Positions 61,463 through 64,000 of a DNA stretch of 64,000 bases are shown one piece after another. How positions within the stretch are numbered: position 1 is the stretch's first letter; each line of letters begins with the position of its first letter. A model generated the notes under the pieces. That model did no database searches. It saw nothing but the letters and a program-made list of their open reading frames with translations, and was not told the origin of the DNA. This DNA is from an uncultured Pseudomonadales bacterium (GTDB lineage Bacteria > Pseudomonadota > Gammaproteobacteria > Pseudomonadales > Azotimanducaceae): positions 1-64,000 of the forward strand of contig CALKBV010000020.1 of the NCBI GenBank assembly GCA_937775265.1. Reading direction: 5' to 3'. The translations under genes and the position numbers were made by a program.

Positions 61463-62809
61463 ATGATGGTTGAACCAATACGAGCGTTACGGCTGGGCGC
61501 CTTTGCATCGCCGGCATTCACGATAGCCGCCCTCGGCTTACCTATCTCCATATTTTTGCCACCCCTATATGCCGAGCTTGGCATCAGCCTGACAGTCATC
61601 GGCATGATATTTATGTTGACTCGCGTTTTCGATGTCATCACAGATCCATTGTTCGGTTGGCTGGGAGATAAGTTAGAGACTCGCTGGGGACGCCGGCGAC
61701 CAGCAATCATTGCCGCCGTACCGTTTCTGGGTGCAGGTGTCTATTTCGCTTTTTCCCCGGCGAATCTGCTTCCCCGGTGACGTTGTTTCTATCTATGCTA
61801 ATGCTTTACGCGGGATGGACTGCGTTCACGATTTCCCACACTGCCTGGGCAAGTGAGTAGTCAGAAAATTATGACGAACGTTCACGCATCATGGGCATGC
61901 TGCAGATCTTCGGGTTACTTGGCACCTTGCTGGTCGCGATACTTCCCACAATTCTGGATTTCACGACACCTGCGCGACAATGAGTCAAAGAACTGGTTTA
62001 ACCGGAGCGATGGTTCTAATCAGTTTACCTTTGCTTGCACTGATAGCGGTATCGTCCGTAGGCGAACGCAAACGAGTTCAGCAAAATGTGCCTATTGCCT
62101 GGCGTAAGGCACTGAGCTCCATCGTTAAAAACCATACACTAAGACGGTTGCTGCTCGCCGACCTACTCATGGGATTTCAGAGCGGTATCAATGGCACAGT
62201 CCATTTCTTCTTTATCGCTGTCGTTTTACAAATGCCTGACTACGCCAGCTTTTATCTGGTGGCATTGTTTTCGACAGAATTACTGTCAGCCCCCCTATTT
62301 GTAAAACTAAGTTATCGTCTCGGCAAGCATCGTACACTCTGCGTTGGCACGCTCATTTCCAGTATCGGCACCTGTGCGTTATTTTTCCTACCTGCAGGTG
62401 GATTCTGGCTAACGTTCGGCGCTTATCTCTTTATCGGATTAAATTTTGGTGCACGAGACCTTCTCATGCGATCCATCATGTCGGATGTTATTGATGAAGA
62501 TACGGTGAATACAGGGAGAGAGCGCAGCGCTTTATATTTTTCGATGTTAACGCTCACCGCCAAATTGGGCGCGGCCCTGGCCATCGGTACGATCCTGCCG
62601 GTGCTTGATTGGGTAGGTTTTGACCCTCGGGGCGAGAACACGCAAGCCACTCTGGATGGTGTGAGATTCGTCGTCGCTGCGACACCTACACTGGTGCTCT
62701 GTTTGCTGTCGCCGCAATCATGTGGAATTTTCCCCTCGACCGAGATAGGCAAAGTTCCTACAGCATTGAGTTGGATCGCCGCAAGGCTATAAACACAGAC
62801 ATTTCTTAA
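61463..62809 (+). pseudogene. MFS (GPH-family) transporter pseudogene
   Basis: Pieces of one transporter lie in three frames. 61463 onward: ELGISLTVIGMIFMLTRVFD, then DPLFGWLGDKLETRWGRRRP. From 61777: LFLSMLMLYAGWTAFTISHT, with a TAG at 61858 where SEWSENYDERSRIMG-like text is expected. From 61980: the middle and C-terminal helices (LKFNFGARD-like GLNFGARDLLMRSIMSDVID). Near 62700 a further shift restores MWNFPLDRDRQSSYSIELDR and a stop at 62807. One nonsense and three frameshifts make it non-functional unless the sequence is poor. Confidence 0.85.
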
Positions 62810-62814
62810 ATAGG

Positions 62815-63750
62815 TTAAAAAGGCAGGTCGGTTAGATCCACGTTTCCGCCGGTTAATAGTAATCCCACCCTTTTACCCTCAAACAGGCCCGGATTACGCA
62901 GGACAACCGCAAGCGTCACCGCGGAAGAAGGCTCAATAATGAGCTTCATCCGGGTCCAGACCAACGACATTGCCTCGATAGTCTCCTGATCACTCACCAG
63001 CAGCATGCTGTCTACTTTATCGCGAATAATCTCAAAGTTGCGTGTACCAAGGGTTGTCAAAAGGCCGTCACAGATAGTCTTGGGTGTATGGCGTAGAACC
63101 AATTCACCGGTATCCACAGAACGACAAGCGTCGTCAGCGCCTTCCGGCTCTGCTCCAATAATTTTTATTTGTTCGTGCTCAGCGACAAGGCAGCACCCCG
63201 CGAGCAAACCCCCGCCGCCAACGGGAACGATGACAATATCGAGGCCCTGAACCTGCTGGACTAGCTCCAGCATTGCAGTGCCCTGCCCTGCGATGATTTC
63301 TTCCTGATCATAGGGGTGAACAAATGTGGCACCGGTTTCCTTGAGTACGACTTCAAGTTTGGCTTCTCTGTCTTCAAGGGTCGGTTCGCAGAGAATGACC
63401 TGACCACCATACGACAGAATCGCATCCTGTTTTACTTGCCTGGCATTGTCTGGAACCACGATATAGGCGGTGGTATTTTTCAGGCCAGCAGCTCTGGCAA
63501 GTGCTGCGCCATGGTTTCCTGAAGAATGGGTTGCAACACCTTTTGCCAGTGCTGGCGCGCCAAGTGACATGATTGCATTAACGGCACCCCGGCTTTTAAA
63601 TGCGCCGGCTTTTTGTAGATTTTCACATTTAAAAAACAGCGAGCAACCGGCGATGATATCCAGCTTTTCACTGGTAATGACTGGGGTGTGGTTGATGAAT
63701 GGCCCAATGCGTTCTGCGGCTGCCTGAACGCTCTCATAATCCGGATTCAT
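62815..63750 (-). CDS. PLP-dependent serine/threonine dehydratase or serine racemase
   Basis: A 311-residue fold-type II PLP enzyme. LFFKCENLQKAGAFKSRGA near 38-56 contains the PLP lysine, THSSGNHGAALA near 74-85 the phosphate-side asparagine loop, VPVGGGGLLAGC near 175-186 the glycine-rich phosphate site and LLTGGNVDL near 299-307 the serine/threonine C-terminal motif. Without a regulatory ACT domain it is of the catabolic or serine-racemase length. Its start overlaps the glnS stop by 4 nt. Confidence 0.87.
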   Translation of the reverse strand: MNPDYESVQAAAERIGPFINHTPVITSEKLDIIAGCSLFFKCENLQKAGAFKSRGAVNAIMSLGAPALAKGVATHSSGNHGAALARAAGLKNTTAYIVVPDNARQVKQDAILSYGGQVILCEPTLEDREAKLEVVLKETGATFVHPYDQEEIIAGQGTAMLELVQQVQGLDIVIVPVGGGGLLAGCCLVAEHEQIKIIGAEPEGADDACRSVDTGELVLRHTPKTICDGLLTTLGTRNFEIIRDKVDSMLLVSDQETIEAMSLVWTRMKLIIEPSSAVTLAVVLRNPGLFEGKRVGLLLTGGNVDLTDLPF

Positions 63751-64000
63751 GTGTCGCCCGATTGAACCATCTTCGCCCAGGTATCCCGCAGGCCAACGAC
63801 CCGATTAAAAACGAGTGCGGCCGGTGTTGAATGCTTACTATCGACACAAAAGTAACCTTCACGTTCAAACTGGAACCTTTCGTCCGACGACGCCTGGTTC
63901 AACCCAGGCTCAACGAAGCCCTGGTGAACCTTAAGCGACTCATCATTGAGCAACTCGTGATAGTCCCGCTCATCAGCATCGGGGAAATCAACAGTAAAGA
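63747..64000 (-). CDS. glnS: Glutaminyl-tRNA synthetase, C-terminal end (5' part outside window)
   Basis: The last 84 codons of a minus-strand gene run off the window edge. They read DFPDADERDYHELLNDESLK, then FVEPGLNQASSDERFQFERE and GYFCVDSKHS, ending VFNRVVGLRDTWAKMVQ. The RFQFEREGYFCVD and FNRxVGLRDTWAK strings are the anticodon-binding end of bacterial GlnRS. GlnRS is typical of gammaproteobacteria, which charge tRNA-Gln directly. Confidence 0.92.
   Translation of the reverse strand, partial: FTVDFPDADERDYHELLNDESLKVHQGFVEPGLNQASSDERFQFEREGYFCVDSKHSTPAALVFNRVVGLRDTWAKMVQSGDT

Overview
The window reads as chromosome from a Gram-negative bacterium, most likely a marine gammaproteobacterium. 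Grounds: a TonB-dependent receptor, a beta-barrel porin, two lipoproteins with lipoboxes, PuuD/PuuE-type urate and allantoin enzymes, glnS, a YhhQ-type queuosine-precursor transporter and a QmcA/NfeD pair. Several LLM oxidoreductases, a Rieske oxygenase and a thiolase/DUF35 pair fit an aerobic oligotroph, but I cannot name the genus.

Positions 1-38,400 are an almost uninterrupted purine scavenging and catabolism island. At the left edge are urtA (urea ABC transporter binding protein, cut by the window) and a porin, behind a sigma-54-like promoter. Next come allA and alc (allantoate to urea plus glyoxylate), an adenine/adenosine deaminase, a NUP-family nucleoside lipoprotein, a TonB receptor with EF-hand-like loops, an exported ADGF-type adenosine deaminase, puuE, an NCS2 urate/xanthine permease and a second deaminase. 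An AzgA permease faces an HPRT/2OG-oxygenase/nucleoside-hydrolase operon. The eight-gene operon xdhA-xdhB-xdhC-uraD-uraH-guaD-puuD-2OG oxygenase runs away from a TetR (RutR-like) regulator that is co-transcribed with 8-oxoguanine deaminase. A second exported NUP protein and ppnN close the island. Together these can take extracellular nucleosides to free bases, xanthine, urate, allantoin and allantoate, and then to urea and glyoxylate. No urease is in the window.

Positions 38,400-64,000 are mixed: queuosine-precursor transporter, sulfatase, a frameshifted phosphoesterase preceded by an 83-bp tandem repeat, thiolase/DUF35, LLM oxidoreductases, a lipoprotein hydrolase, a Rieske oxygenase operon with a decayed dioxygenase upstream, QmcA/NfeD, transporters, a CREST membrane protein, a FAD oxidase, a HAD hydrolase, glyA behind a ZTP riboswitch, a decayed MFS gene, a serine/threonine dehydratase and the 3' end of glnS. 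Gene remnants are common here (phosphoesterase, response regulator, dioxygenase, MFS). In the purine island they are limited to a transposase tail and a phosphotriesterase stub.

Most notable: (i) apparent extracytoplasmic nucleoside processing by a receptor, an exported deaminase and two exported NUP proteins; (ii) two isopenicillin-N-synthase-type 2OG oxygenases embedded in purine operons; (iii) a deaminase paralogue lacking the HAGE catalytic motif; (iv) a RutR-like operator overlapping the regulator promoter; (v) a chain of ATGA-coupled mini-ORFs made by an 83-bp tandem repeat.
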